From NCBI GenBank assembly GCA_902727915.1, contig CACVAU010000063.1:1-64000 (forward strand): a DNA stretch of 64,000 nucleotides, read 5' to 3'. A model generated the notes under the pieces. The model made no database searches. It was not told the DNA's origin and saw only the letters and a program-made list of their open reading frames with translations. The position numbers and the translations under genes were made by a program. How positions within the stretch are numbered: the first letter of the stretch is position 1; each line of letters opens with the position of its first letter. This document shows positions 33,315 to 42,789 of this stretch, piece after piece. This stretch comes from an uncultured Sulfurovum sp. GTDB lineage: Bacteria > Campylobacterota > Campylobacteria > Campylobacterales > Sulfurovaceae.

Positions 33315-34519
33315 GATACCTCTCCTAAAAGTTGACTTATCTTGTTTTCAATGAGTGCAATGGCTAAAGCTTTTCTATTAAGTTCCAGAGCATTGTCAGT
33401 CTTTTGGCTAAAGAGTTCATAGTAACGGACTAAAGAACCTCCGGTACTCAATTCAGACTTTGCATTTGCTATACGTTTGACAATCTTTAATCGGCTCGCT
33501 TCTAAAATTTCTACCTCTTGCTGTAAAGCTTTTAACTCATGTACGGCTATTTTCAAACCTTGTTCAAGTGCTATTTTTGTTTGTTTATAGCTAAGCTCTT
33601 GAATGTTGGCTCGTTTGATGGCTTGTACTTTTTGTCGTTCTTGCTTTCCATGCGTATAGAGAGGGTAAGCCACCGAAAAAGAGACATAATCATTACGGTT
33701 AAAACGTTGGTAGTACCCACCTGTAACGGTAATATCTGCCTGTTCCTTCTCACCTGCCAACTTAATACCTTTGTCAGCAACCTCTTTTAATGCTATAAGC
33801 ATTTTTAACTGTGGATTTTTTTCTTTAATTTGAGACAGTAGTATCTCCAAAGGTTGTTGTTCATATCTTTTAATCATGACATTATCTGAAAAGGAGTCTA
33901 TTTTAAAATTTCCAATTAACTCAATATTCTCTTTAGCTATCTCTATACGTTGTAGAGCATTTTCTCGTTGTAGTTGATATGATTTTTGAAGTAATTGTGT
34001 TTTTATATACTTATCCACAGAATTTCTCTCAACAGCTGAAAGATTTATAAATAAATTCATTGGTGTATTTAAAAAGCTAATATAATTATCCAAAATAGTT
34101 AACGTTTTCTCAGCATTTATAGCATCTATAAATGACTTTTTTATACCAAAAGCAATATTTACTTTTAAAGCCTCTGCCTTTTGCTCAACTACTCTCTTTT
34201 TCTCTTCTTCTATTTCAGAAGCTACTTCTAGTTTTTCTGAAAGAGGAATGGTTTGAGAATAAGTTACAAATTGATTTTGCATTGCTTCAAGGTTTCGACT
34301 AAAAGGTTTATCACCCTGTATATCATTAATTCCAACTTTTAAAATAGGGTCATTCCAAAAACTCTCAATCTTTTTTTGTTCATTAATAATAGATGATTCC
34401 TCTTCTAAAATTTGGAGTTGATAACTGTTTTTAATACTATAGTTAATGGTCTCTTGAAGGGTCTGTGCTTGAAGAGATAATGAGAGGGCTAAAATGGTAT
34501 ATATTTTTTTCATGCTCAT
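33311..34519 (-). CDS. TolC-family outer-membrane efflux protein (CusC-like)
   Basis: 402 residues. Signal peptide (IYTILALSLSLQAQT), then two helical OEP repeats (TLQETINYSIKNSYQLQILEEE; LEILLSQIKEKNPQLKMLIALKE). It provides the outer-membrane duct. First of the cusCBA genes. Confidence 0.88.
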   Translation of the reverse strand: MSMKKIYTILALSLSLQAQTLQETINYSIKNSYQLQILEEESSIINEQKKIESFWNDPILKVGINDIQGDKPFSRNLEAMQNQFVTYSQTIPLSEKLEVASEIEEEKKRVVEQKAEALKVNIAFGIKKSFIDAINAEKTLTILDNYISFLNTPMNLFINLSAVERNSVDKYIKTQLLQKSYQLQRENALQRIEIAKENIELIGNFKIDSFSDNVMIKRYEQQPLEILLSQIKEKNPQLKMLIALKEVADKGIKLAGEKEQADITVTGGYYQRFNRNDYVSFSVAYPLYTHGKQERQKVQAIKRANIQELSYKQTKIALEQGLKIAVHELKALQQEVEILEASRLKIVKRIANAKSELSTGGSLVRYYELFSQKTDNALELNRKALAIALIENKISQLLGEVS

Positions 34520-34587
34520 CTCCGATGTGATTTATATAAATATGATTAAGTGATGCGATTGTTATCGCACCCAACATTTAGAAAACC

Positions 34588-34983
34588 CTAAAGAATTACA
34601 GAAGAAGAGTGTTTATATTTTTTACCATCTTTTTCAATGAAAATTTTCACTTGCCATGTACCACCCATTGAGAAGTTTACATTAGCATTGTAGCTTTCAC
34701 CAGTAGCGTTCATTGCTTTAACATCTTCCATATAAGGCATCCCTGGCATTTCAGGCATGAAAACCTTCATCTCTACAGTAGCACCTGTTACAGGTTTTCC
34801 AGCATCAGTCACTTTAACTGCTATAGTATTATCACCTACAACTAATGGTTTAGCTGAACTATAAACAACATGAAGAGCTCCAGCTTTTCCACTTTTAGTA
34901 AATCCTTCAGAGGTTGAATTACCACAAGCGATAAAAAAAAGACCTATTGTTAATAGAGTGATAAGTTTGAGTAGTTGTTTCAT
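34588..34983 (-). CDS. FixH/YtkA-like lipoprotein
   Basis: 131 residues. Signal and lipobox (LTIGLFFIACGNS), then a YtkA/FixH-like beta domain (VVGDNTIAVKVTDAGKPVTGATVEMKVFMPEMPGMPYM) rich in Met and Pro, followed by GGTWQVKIFIEKDGKKY. Such proteins accompany Cus-type efflux systems and may bind copper through Met residues (inference). It is 68 bp upstream of the TolC-like gene on the same strand, probably the first gene of the operon. Confidence 0.85.
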   Translation of the reverse strand: MKQLLKLITLLTIGLFFIACGNSTSEGFTKSGKAGALHVVYSSAKPLVVGDNTIAVKVTDAGKPVTGATVEMKVFMPEMPGMPYMEDVKAMNATGESYNANVNFSMGGTWQVKIFIEKDGKKYKHSSSVIL

Positions 34984-35180
34984 TGCGTTTCCTTTAATTC
35001 AAATATTTATAAAAGTATTTTAGCTATTGAAATGTGTAAAGTGTGTGGAGTATAATGCACCTTGACACACTTAGTAACCTTTTAACTCTTTTATCGTTTA
35101 AATTATTGATAGTCTAAAAAGAAAGCGCATTAGGAGTTTGCGAAAAACGTTCAATACAAAATAATAGTTACATGTTAAAA

Positions 35181-35225
35181 ATTTACCACTCATTTACAAA
35201 CTTTTGTTTTAGGCTTGGTTATAAT
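35181..35225 (+). promoter_or_regulatory. Promoter with TTTACCAA direct repeat (site 2)
   Basis: ATTTACCACTCATTTACAAA at 35181-35200 ends 19 nt before TATAAT at 35220-35225. The next ATG is at 35231, so the transcript may be leaderless. Confidence 0.6.
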
Positions 35226-35230
35226 TAAGT

Positions 35231-35671
35231 ATGAAAGAATTATGGAGCAGTATAAAGTTTTTATTTTTATTCATTTTGATTGTCTTTGGTTTGGACTATG
35301 GCTTAGATAAAACTGCTTTGCCTATTACTGTAGGAGATGTGTTTTTTATCCTATTGGGTATGGTAATGTATATTGGTTTTTTCATCTTTTTAAAAGAATA
35401 TTTTTTTGAAAAAACTACAATTAGAAATAGGATTTTTATGGAAGTAGATAAGCCTTTTTGGAAGCTTTTGGGACTCTTCATCTTTTTTATCATGATGTTG
35501 ATAGTTGGTTGTTCAATAAGTTATATTGGCTTAATAGCCCCATTAGAGCTTGTTGAACTTAAGGGAAACAATCAACATGGGTACAGTGTGGCTTTGTTTG
35601 GTACTGGATTTACTTTATGGACATTAATTGCGTGTTTGGCTTGTTTGAGGTCATTGTTATTAAAATGCTAA
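35231..35671 (+). CDS. Hypothetical membrane protein
   Basis: 146 residues with four membrane helices (about 8-22, 31-54, 79-102 and 118-138), no family recognised. Its ATG is only 5 bp after the predicted -10 box, so a leaderless mRNA or a later start is possible. The end overlaps the next gene (ATGCTAA). Confidence 0.6.
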   Translation: MKELWSSIKFLFLFILIVFGLDYGLDKTALPITVGDVFFILLGMVMYIGFFIFLKEYFFEKTTIRNRIFMEVDKPFWKLLGLFIFFIMMLIVGCSISYIGLIAPLELVELKGNNQHGYSVALFGTGFTLWTLIACLACLRSLLLKC

Positions 35672-36864
35672 GTAAGTTGCTACTTGAAATAGAAAAGATA
35701 CTTGATAACTGTAATTTAATAGACAGAAGTAAAACCATAGAATTATTAAAAAGCTTTGGGGAAAAAGAGCTATTTGAAACTTTGTTTTATCTTGCGATTG
35801 AAAAACAAGAAGCCAAAAAAAATGTTTTTATTGCCTCTTTAATGCTTTATGAGTTAAATACACGTGCAACTATTGAGCTAAAAGAAGCCCTTAGCTTAAT
35901 GCTTAAGGCGTGGGATATAAGCATTGAAGAGGTTGTTTTTTATGTTGTAGAGCAGTTTGGTGTCAATAAGATATTAGAAGAAGTTAGTGCGTTAAAAAAA
36001 CGTTATCGCCAAAATGAAGAGTTTTTTCAACGTATAGATAGTATCGAATATTGGACAAAGATTTATGAAGATGAATATTTAACCCAAAGAATTGAGAGTA
36101 TGTTATTGCCTATTAAAGCAGATTCTGTGTTAAGTCCAAAAGTCTATTATGATAATGAACAAACAGGTATTTACTTTTTTACAGAAGAAGATAAGTATGC
36201 ACGTATTACATTTGAAAATCTTGATTCCATAAAAGTGTCACGTGGTGAGATGTTGCCTTTACATTATGACTGGAGTAAAAATCCATCAGGAGCTTGGGGA
36301 TTTAAAGTAAAAAACTCAACATGGCTTCAACAACGTTATGAATATGAGAAGAAACATTATGGTGAGGCTTATGAATTTGGTGGCGATGTGGAAGATATGA
36401 AGAAATACTTTTCTCATTATATTTTTTCGTTTCATGATCAGTTTGTTGAGGTAATTGCCAAAGGGTTTTGGGTAGAAGAGAGTAAAGAGCCTTTGTTTGA
36501 AAAAGCATTAGGACTGGGACATCCTTTTAAGAGATTAACGGATGAAAAGAGTTTTGTATTTGAGTGGAATGGTATGGTACTTGAAGTATGTGAAACGACT
36601 TTAAAACAAGAAGACTTAATTAAAAATACTTCTTTTTGCACACAGAAGATTTTAGAATGTTATGTGGATAAAAAAAGAGAAAGTCCTCCTGAATATTCTT
36701 TAGTGTTAAGTAAAAAAGGGAATAAAGTTCTTAGTGAATTACATGGGTATTTGGGGAATAGAGAAGCTATTTTTAATGGCTTGGCAACATTTTTGGACAT
36801 AAAGCCTTATGTTCAAAAGTATATGGATGAGGTTGCTCAGAGACGTAAGGAGATTAGAAGATGA
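35665..36864 (+). CDS. Hypothetical helical protein
   Basis: About 399 residues from the ATG at 35665, which overlaps the stop of the preceding gene (ATGCTAA); the longer frame from 35617 is less likely. The first 150 residues are helical (SKLLLEIEKILDNCNLIDR); the rest is mixed, with FHDQFVEVIAKGFWVEES. No family recognised. Co-translated with the membrane protein. Confidence 0.65.
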   Translation: MLSKLLLEIEKILDNCNLIDRSKTIELLKSFGEKELFETLFYLAIEKQEAKKNVFIASLMLYELNTRATIELKEALSLMLKAWDISIEEVVFYVVEQFGVNKILEEVSALKKRYRQNEEFFQRIDSIEYWTKIYEDEYLTQRIESMLLPIKADSVLSPKVYYDNEQTGIYFFTEEDKYARITFENLDSIKVSRGEMLPLHYDWSKNPSGAWGFKVKNSTWLQQRYEYEKKHYGEAYEFGGDVEDMKKYFSHYIFSFHDQFVEVIAKGFWVEESKEPLFEKALGLGHPFKRLTDEKSFVFEWNGMVLEVCETTLKQEDLIKNTSFCTQKILECYVDKKRESPPEYSLVLSKKGNKVLSELHGYLGNREAIFNGLATFLDIKPYVQKYMDEVAQRRKEIRR

Positions 36865-36975
36865 AAAATGACAACAGAAGTAATTGATTTTTCACTTAAC
36901 TTTGTTGTTAGAAAGTGGAAAGGAGTTTACTAGAAATGAAGAAAATAAACAATAAATTATAATAGGAAGTCATAG

Positions 36976-37521
36976 ATGAACCCCACACAACATATAAAAA
37001 ACTTTAGAGATGTAGGTGAAAGTATTAACCTTTTAGTGGGATTAGAAGTAATGAAAGAATCAGTCCTCTATCGTGGTGGACGCTTAAATGCTATTTTTAA
37101 GCATGAAGAACTTCTACTTATTCCAAGCATTTTAAATTTACGCATAGCTAAAGATGAGAAGAAATTTAATTGTATTTATTTACATGTGCCTGCTACGGAT
37201 AAACTTGAAAACTATGATACAACACATAGAAAAGTTAAAAAATGGATTAATAACGTCATGGGAACCATGCTTAAAGAAGAGGTTCATTTTCCTATCTATA
37301 TACATTGTACTTCAGGGAAAGACAGAACAGGCGTTATTGTTGCTGTTATTTTAAAAGCGTTGGGCATAGAAGATAAGGTTATTATTGAAGAGTATCTGTT
37401 GAGTGATGGCATAACTGGACAAGCAGAGATAACGCAAGCACTAAAAGGCATAGGTGATATAAATACTTATTTAAAAAGTGAATATGTATGCCTATTGAGA
37501 AAGGTTTTGTTAAATGCATAA
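36976..37521 (+). CDS. Tyrosine/dual-specificity-type phosphatase (Y_phosphatase3-like)
   Basis: 181 residues. Start NFRDVGESINLL...LYRGGRLN is typical of the family, and the CX5R signature is HCTSGKDRTGV around residue 114. It should dephosphorylate a protein or small molecule. It overlaps the next gene by 8 bp. Confidence 0.85.
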   Translation: MNPTQHIKNFRDVGESINLLVGLEVMKESVLYRGGRLNAIFKHEELLLIPSILNLRIAKDEKKFNCIYLHVPATDKLENYDTTHRKVKKWINNVMGTMLKEEVHFPIYIHCTSGKDRTGVIVAVILKALGIEDKVIIEEYLLSDGITGQAEITQALKGIGDINTYLKSEYVCLLRKVLLNA

Positions 37522-37912
37522 AATAGATAAGAGAATTTTTTCTACAAAAGATATATTAATCCTTGCATTTAGAAAACGACCAGCTATGTTTACAGGAGAT
37601 ATGACACTGGAAAGTATTTTTTTGTATTTCAATACTTATCGAATGGCTTTAATTGAGAATGGTTTTGAAGACAGTGATGAGTATGACTCTTGTGCATTTC
37701 ATGAGTTTGTTAAAAATAAATTTGGATTTTATGAGTCAACTGCTGGTTGGAAAAATATGATTGTAGCAGATATTTTAGGACTTGAAGGAAGTATGGAAAC
37801 ATGGTCTTGGGAAGAGTTTTTTGACAAAGAAAAAAAGATGACAAGTGAAGAACATAAAAAATCCATAGAACTTTATTTTGAGTTATTTGATGTTTTTATG
37901 GAAAATAAATAG
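37514..37912 (+). CDS. Hypothetical protein
   Basis: 132 residues, soluble, no family recognised; begins MHKIDKRIFSTKDILIL. Rich in aromatic and acidic residues. Overlap with the phosphatase gene indicates co-translation. Confidence 0.6.
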   Translation: MHKIDKRIFSTKDILILAFRKRPAMFTGDMTLESIFLYFNTYRMALIENGFEDSDEYDSCAFHEFVKNKFGFYESTAGWKNMIVADILGLEGSMETWSWEEFFDKEKKMTSEEHKKSIELYFELFDVFMENK

Positions 37913-38033
37913 AGGAATAATAGAATGCAGAGAAAGCATTTGATAAGTATTAGAAGTGTGGATTAAGAGGGGCTAGTAGATTGTTTCAGTCTGGTTGGAA
38001 AAAGTAGGTTAGCACTTAATCCTTAGAACTCTA

Positions 38034-38939
38034 ATGTTATACTTGAACATGTTGAATTATTTAAGATATTTTATTACACTGTTATTGTTATATTCTTTGT
38101 TTTATAGCTATGAAATAGGCATTCAAAAAGAGACACTTCAAGAAGAAATTGATCTTAGAATGCCTATGACTATTGATAAAAAGGGCTTTGTTGTGACTGT
38201 TTCTAAACTAAAAATAGAAAACATTCATGACAATGTTATTGAGAGTAAACTGCTAGGGCATATTCAAGCAAACAATAAAAATATTATCACAAAAGTGTTC
38301 AAAAGTTATGGAGATAAAAGCATTAAATTGGATGTGTTGTCTAAAGTTAAGCCCCAGATAGAGGGTTCAGTTTTATCTTTTAAAGTACTTTCTTTAAGTC
38401 TAAATAATTTTGTGAAAATTAAAGAAGTTAATGGACATATTAACAAGCAAATAGAAAAGATAGAAATACCTTTGAAAAGCTTAGAAAAAGTTTCATGGTT
38501 AGCTTCTATTGAAAACATCCATTTTAAAAATAACGATGATTTAAAGCTAGAAGTTGGCATCTCAAAATGGTTACTAAGCTTACTTATTTCTCTGTTTCTT
38601 TTACGAGAAATAGGTTTGTTTTTTATCTACTTATATCAACGGTTTCTCTCTCCTAGAAAAAAATACAAATGCGCAAAAGGAGTGCTTTATCAAAATGGAA
38701 CATGTTCGAGTACCACGAAAGAAGCTTTTAAAAAGCATGGTTTTCTTGCAGGCATGAAAGAGTATAGGCAGTCTACAAAAAAGTGTAAAGAAGCCTCTCA
38801 AACCCTAAGGAAGAACAAGAAAAATGAGGGAAATACTGGTTTAAACTGTTCGAGTTGTTCTCCTAATTGTGGTGGGGGTGGAGGAGGCTCTTCTAGCTCC
38901 TGTGATTGTAGTCCCTCCTGTGATGTAGGTGGGTGTTAG
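38034..38939 (+). CDS. Membrane protein with YidD-like domain and Cys/Gly-rich tail
   Basis: 301 residues. One N-terminal membrane helix (YFITLLLLYSLFYSYEI), a periplasmic beta-rich region of about 140 residues, a second helix (WLLSLLISLFLLREI), then a YidD-like segment (YLYQRFLSPRKKYKC; GTCSSTTKEAFKKHGFLAG). The last 33 residues are a Cys/Gly/Ser tail with 8 cysteines including a G6 run. YidD is a small insertion-efficiency factor; here it is embedded in a larger protein. The tail could bind metal or be a modification substrate (unknown). Confidence 0.65.
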   Translation: MLYLNMLNYLRYFITLLLLYSLFYSYEIGIQKETLQEEIDLRMPMTIDKKGFVVTVSKLKIENIHDNVIESKLLGHIQANNKNIITKVFKSYGDKSIKLDVLSKVKPQIEGSVLSFKVLSLSLNNFVKIKEVNGHINKQIEKIEIPLKSLEKVSWLASIENIHFKNNDDLKLEVGISKWLLSLLISLFLLREIGLFFIYLYQRFLSPRKKYKCAKGVLYQNGTCSSTTKEAFKKHGFLAGMKEYRQSTKKCKEASQTLRKNKKNEGNTGLNCSSCSPNCGGGGGGSSSSCDCSPSCDVGGC

Positions 38940-38947
38940 CATTTATG

Positions 38948-39409
38948 TTAAATAGCATAACTCATGGTACATCCAACCCAAATTTGTTTATTTAAAAACT
39001 TTGAAGTTCGTGGGTCTGTTGTTTGAGAGTCTATGATGCCATTAAATTTATAATAACTATCAAAACCTTTTTTTTCTATTTTTTCCATTGTTTTAGGAAG
39101 GGCATAAAATTTTAAGATAGTGCCTTTTGTGTCATTATAGACTAAACTATAAACACCCTCTTTCATATTAACATTCATCCATGAGTAGGGATAGTGTTTA
39201 TTTGTTTCCCCATTGTATTGTGGTTGATAGTTGATTTTTTTCTTATCAACAGTAAAGGTTCCCCCTTGAAATTGACCTTGTATGTCTTGGTCTAAGAAAG
39301 AGAGTGCTGTACGTCCACTACCTGACTTACAGTCAATAATAGCATCAGCACTACCTGCATAGAGGCTCAAAGGGGTTAAACAAAGTAGTAAAGTTTTTGT
39401 TATGTTCAT
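38948..39409 (-). CDS. Small secreted protein
   Basis: 153 residues with a signal peptide (NITKTLLLCLTPLSLYAG) and a beta-rich mature domain (GRTALSFLDQDIQGQFQGG) with two cysteines that may form a disulfide. No family recognised. Convergent with the YidD-like gene, 8 bp apart. Confidence 0.6.
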   Translation of the reverse strand: MNITKTLLLCLTPLSLYAGSADAIIDCKSGSGRTALSFLDQDIQGQFQGGTFTVDKKKINYQPQYNGETNKHYPYSWMNVNMKEGVYSLVYNDTKGTILKFYALPKTMEKIEKKGFDSYYKFNGIIDSQTTDPRTSKFLNKQIWVGCTMSYAI

Positions 39410-39535
39410 GCGTTTAGTCCTTTTAAAAATAGTTTTTTAGTTGAAGTATCTTACTATAAAAAATGAAAAGTTCTTCTTTTTTATTAGATAAAAAGTTAAA
39501 GTTTTAATAGCTTAAAATATTTATTAATGAATACA

Positions 39536-40687
39536 TTAAAGATTAATTTTCAGTACTTCATGTGCTTCAGAATAATCAGGTATTTCTATTTTATCAAATA
39601 GTTTATCTATGACTTCTAGTGGCACAACATACTCTCTGTTATGGTTTTGCTTTTTAAGTTGTTGGTAGGGTACTTCTAAATAGATAATTTTAACCCTTGC
39701 TCTATATTCCATAAAGAGAGAAATCCAGCGTCCTCGCATCTCTTTGGTTAAATTGGTTGCATTAAAAACAAAACTCTCTTTTTTTCGCATGTGTACCTTG
39801 GCGCGTTCTTTTGCCATTTGTACGACTCTTCCTGTTCCTTTTTTATCGGTGGGTTTTATTTTATGTTCTCTGCGAATGTTGTCTAAGGATAAAACAGGTA
39901 TTGCTAACTGTGTTTTGATGTAGTGGTCTTTGCCTGTGGCAGGTAGTGCTGACATAACATAAACAGAAAATGCTAAATCATCATAAGGTTCATAGCCAAG
40001 CATAATGTCATCACGCGTAAGGTATAAAAACCGTGCATAGTCTGAGGAAAATGCTCTGGGTTTTCCAAAACATTCATAGTCTAAACAACAGGCTTTAAAG
40101 AGGTCAATATTGAGTAAAATATTTTCTTTGTCAACACATTCACGCCCTAGCACATCAGCTTTGGCTAAAAGATAAAGAAGGGAAGTATCCACAACCAAAC
40201 TGGCAGCAATAATATATTTTTCAGGCTTATCACGTTCGAGTATAAAAAGAGGGAAGCCATGATAGCGTAATAGTTTAGCTATCTGTTCACGAATGAGAAA
40301 AGGTGTTTCCCACTCTCTGTATAACATACTGCGTACAGTTGATTCACCTTTTTTAGCATGTTTGGGTGACCGTACCCTTTCTACTCCGTCAACAACTTCA
40401 CGTAGGGTAGTGGAACGTTTTTCGATGTCATGAAATATGGCAGCAGCAAAAAGAATGTGCTGTTCCTGTTCTGTTAATAACTTGTATTCTTCTAAGCTAA
40501 CTAAGGCTTCAACGACCATTTTGGTATGGATGTAAACATCTCCCTCACTGTGCCAAAGTGGGTCTTGTTCTATACCTTTCATGTCGGCTAACCAAGAGAA
40601 CTCTTTGGTCATTAGTTCCCAGTTTATTGTTTCTCCTATTTCATAATAAGGGAATTTCCATAAAGTCTTATCTTGATAAGTGTGCAT
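39536..40687 (-). CDS. HD-Pnk RNA end-healing enzyme (HD phosphoesterase plus polynucleotide kinase)
   Basis: About 383 residues. The N-terminal HD domain has VYIHTKMVVEAL and FAAAIFHDIEKRST with the metal-binding HD pair. The C-terminal P-loop kinase has SALPATGKDHYIKTQL (Walker A) and LDNIRREH, followed by NATNLTKEMRGRWI. This architecture matches HD-Pnk studied in Runella, which removes 2',3'-cyclic phosphate and phosphorylates 5'-OH ends. It overlaps the ligase gene by about 20 bp if it starts at ATG 40687, so healing and sealing are made together. Confidence 0.88.
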   Translation of the reverse strand: MHTYQDKTLWKFPYYEIGETINWELMTKEFSWLADMKGIEQDPLWHSEGDVYIHTKMVVEALVSLEEYKLLTEQEQHILFAAAIFHDIEKRSTTLREVVDGVERVRSPKHAKKGESTVRSMLYREWETPFLIREQIAKLLRYHGFPLFILERDKPEKYIIAASLVVDTSLLYLLAKADVLGRECVDKENILLNIDLFKACCLDYECFGKPRAFSSDYARFLYLTRDDIMLGYEPYDDLAFSVYVMSALPATGKDHYIKTQLAIPVLSLDNIRREHKIKPTDKKGTGRVVQMAKERAKVHMRKKESFVFNATNLTKEMRGRWISLFMEYRARVKIIYLEVPYQQLKKQNHNREYVVPLEVIDKLFDKIEIPDYSEAHEVLKINL

Positions 40688-41465
40688 ATCCGTACCATCC
40701 ATGTTTATAATATTCTGCTAATTTTGCAGGTTTCCAATTTTTTGTCCAGTGTTCATCGGTTTGAACATGTCCTTCTCGAACTACTTTAAAGAGATTGTTA
40801 AATTCATTTGGGGCAACTTTTAGAATGCCATCATTACTTTTAAATTCATTGGCATTTCTGACCACAAAGCCTTCTGAAGCAGGTTGTTGTGTAAGAGGGT
40901 TATAGCCACCAAGTAGACCAGAGGTATTAACAGATGCTTCCCAAGACATGCCAAGATTTTCTTTAAACCATTGGGCTAAAATGGCATTTTCATTTTTACT
41001 GTTTTCAAATATATCTGAAAGATTTTTCTCAATGATGATTTCAGGCACAGTAGGAAACTCAAAGTGCATGGCAATGGATTGAACCTCTTCCCATGAAAGC
41101 CATGTATCTTTTACCCTTACAGCAAAAACATAAAAATAAGACGCTAGTTTCTCATAGGCAATGGAGTGAATACCATACATGTTTTCACCAAAAATTTCAT
41201 AATCACCAAGGTCATTTTTAAGTAAGTTCCAACGTTCTCGCATGGGCTTGTCCCAAGGTAGATTAGAGGGTGAAGTATGAGAACGAGCAAAAAGCCCTTG
41301 TTTCGTAAAACAGTTGTTTTGACCATCTAGTTTTTCAGTTAATACCAATCTCTTCATATTCGCAAAAGCTTCAACATAGCCATTGGGCATAAACCTATCA
41401 TCTGATGTTGAACCTAAACTAATATGTGCATGTAGACTTCGGTTATATTTTTTACTATTTTGCAT
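40668..41465 (-). CDS. Rnl2-like RNA ligase
   Basis: 265 residues. Nucleotidyltransferase motifs are all visible: motif I TEKLDGQN (nucleophile Lys45), motif III FGENMYG, motif IV EGFVVRN, and motif V with ILKVAP. It should join 5'-phosphate and 3'-OH RNA ends, the products of the HD-Pnk partner encoded next. The promoter upstream carries the TTTACCAA-type repeat. Confidence 0.9.
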   Translation of the reverse strand: MQNSKKYNRSLHAHISLGSTSDDRFMPNGYVEAFANMKRLVLTEKLDGQNNCFTKQGLFARSHTSPSNLPWDKPMRERWNLLKNDLGDYEIFGENMYGIHSIAYEKLASYFYVFAVRVKDTWLSWEEVQSIAMHFEFPTVPEIIIEKNLSDIFENSKNENAILAQWFKENLGMSWEASVNTSGLLGGYNPLTQQPASEGFVVRNANEFKSNDGILKVAPNEFNNLFKVVREGHVQTDEHWTKNWKPAKLAEYYKHGWYGYAHLSR

Positions 41466-41488
41466 TTTGACCTCTAATTTAAAAGTTT

Positions 41489-41533
41489 ATTATAGTTTAA
41501 ATTTAAAATACTGTTAGTAAATAAGTTGTAAAT
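41489..41533 (-). promoter_or_regulatory. Promoter with TTTACCAA direct repeat (site 3, RNA ligase operon)
   Basis: Minus strand ATTTACAACTTATTTACTAA (41514-41533) lies 19 nt before TATAAT (41489-41494), the same geometry as site 1. It should drive the RNA ligase and HD-Pnk genes. Confidence 0.6.
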
Positions 41534-41753
41534 TTGGAAATTTATTTAAAAGGGTTTCAAGCAAAGCTATGCCATAATCTCCTCCAATAAAGGGTAACTT
41601 TTGACCCATCTTCCCACAAGAGAAGGTTTATGAACCAAAAAGTTTTACAAATGCTTATTTAAAAAAGCAAACAATAGAACGACGAAAATGAATGTCGCAA
41701 GTTTCAAAGTGGGATAGAAGACTTGTAAACGCATTTAATTTACGGAGACTATT
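41534..41753. other. Intergenic stretch between divergent operons
   Basis: 220 bp between the RNA ligase promoter and the Mut7-C gene. No ORF or clear RNA recognised; the Mut7-C start has a TACGGAG ribosome binding site. Confidence 0.4.
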
Positions 41754-42788
41754 ATGCCTTTTTACCTTTCACCTCAAACCCTCAAAAAACAGACCAAAAT
41801 CTTAGTTAAAAACTGGAAACATTCCAGCATTACAACAGCCAAATCACGAACCTTACTTTGTCAACTTTATGGTTATGGAAATAGCCATGAGTATCAAAAA
41901 TTTCAAAAAGAAAAAGGCTTAAACTTTAGTACTATTAATAAAGCGTCTTTTAGCTTGTATTATAAAACATTTATTCAGAAATTGTCAGCTTTAGCCGACA
42001 TCAATGAGACCCAAGCTCAAAAAATTATTCATTTGCTATGGTCAGATTATCTTAAAGACAATTTGGACATTTCAACTAAATTGTACACGGCTAGTTTTTA
42101 CTTTTATGGGGCTTGTTTAGATTTTGTCGATGCTGAAGTCTTTAAATATGATTTCAATGATAATCCATCGGTTAAAGATGCCATTGAAGCCATTGGTGTT
42201 CCTCATGTTGAAGTAGGGCATATCTTGGTGAATGGTCAGGCAAAAGGCTTTGACCGTAGGTTAAAAGAAAATGATAAAGTTGAAGTTTATGGACAGAGTA
42301 TCTCAAGTACATTGCCTTTTAAGCCACAAAAGATTTCATTTTTATTGGACGTGCATTTAGGAACATTGGCACGTTATTTACGTATGGCAGGGTTTGATGC
42401 ACTTTATGAGTCTAAAGATTATGGAGATGCTTTTTTAGCTGAAGTTGCTTCATCGGATGAACATATTATGTTGAGTCGTGATATTGGTTTGCTTAAACGT
42501 GGAAAGCTAGATTATGGTCATTGGGTACGTCATACCGACCCAAAAGAACAGTTTAAAGAGATAGTTAAACTGTATGGTTTGGAAGAGAGTTTTAAGCCAA
42601 TGAGTCGATGTATTAGTTGTAATGAAGCCATTAATGCTGTAGAAAAAACTGCCATTGAATCTTTGGTTCCTTCAAAGGTTTATGCATGGAAGGAGGACTT
42701 TTTTCAATGTTCATCTTGTGCTAAAGTTTACTGGGAAGGTTCGCATTATGAAAATATGATGATGTTTTTAGATGAGGTTTCACTATAA
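41754..42788 (+). CDS. Mut7-C RNase-domain protein with ubiquitin-like and N-terminal helical domain
   Basis: 344 residues. The N-terminal 100 residues are helical and uncharacterised (TAKSRTLLCQLYGYGNSHEYQKF). A Mut7-C ubiquitin-like beta-grasp (about 140-185: IGVPHVEVGHILVNGQ) precedes the Mut7-C PIN-like RNase (about 190-340): FLLDVHLGTLARYLRMAGFD, MLSRDIGLLKRG and two zinc-ribbon CxxC pairs (CISCNEA; CSSCAKV). It is a predicted RNase. It is divergent from the RNA ligase/HD-Pnk operon, so the two might be functionally linked. Confidence 0.88.
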   Translation: MPFYLSPQTLKKQTKILVKNWKHSSITTAKSRTLLCQLYGYGNSHEYQKFQKEKGLNFSTINKASFSLYYKTFIQKLSALADINETQAQKIIHLLWSDYLKDNLDISTKLYTASFYFYGACLDFVDAEVFKYDFNDNPSVKDAIEAIGVPHVEVGHILVNGQAKGFDRRLKENDKVEVYGQSISSTLPFKPQKISFLLDVHLGTLARYLRMAGFDALYESKDYGDAFLAEVASSDEHIMLSRDIGLLKRGKLDYGHWVRHTDPKEQFKEIVKLYGLEESFKPMSRCISCNEAINAVEKTAIESLVPSKVYAWKEDFFQCSSCAKVYWEGSHYENMMMFLDEVSL

Positions 42789-42789
42789 A

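Noticed and set aside
41575..41612. Fourth Y-like motif (GGGTCAAAA on the minus strand)
   Set aside because: Only the 5' motif matches; the rest forms no inner stem with a CTTACC 3' strand.
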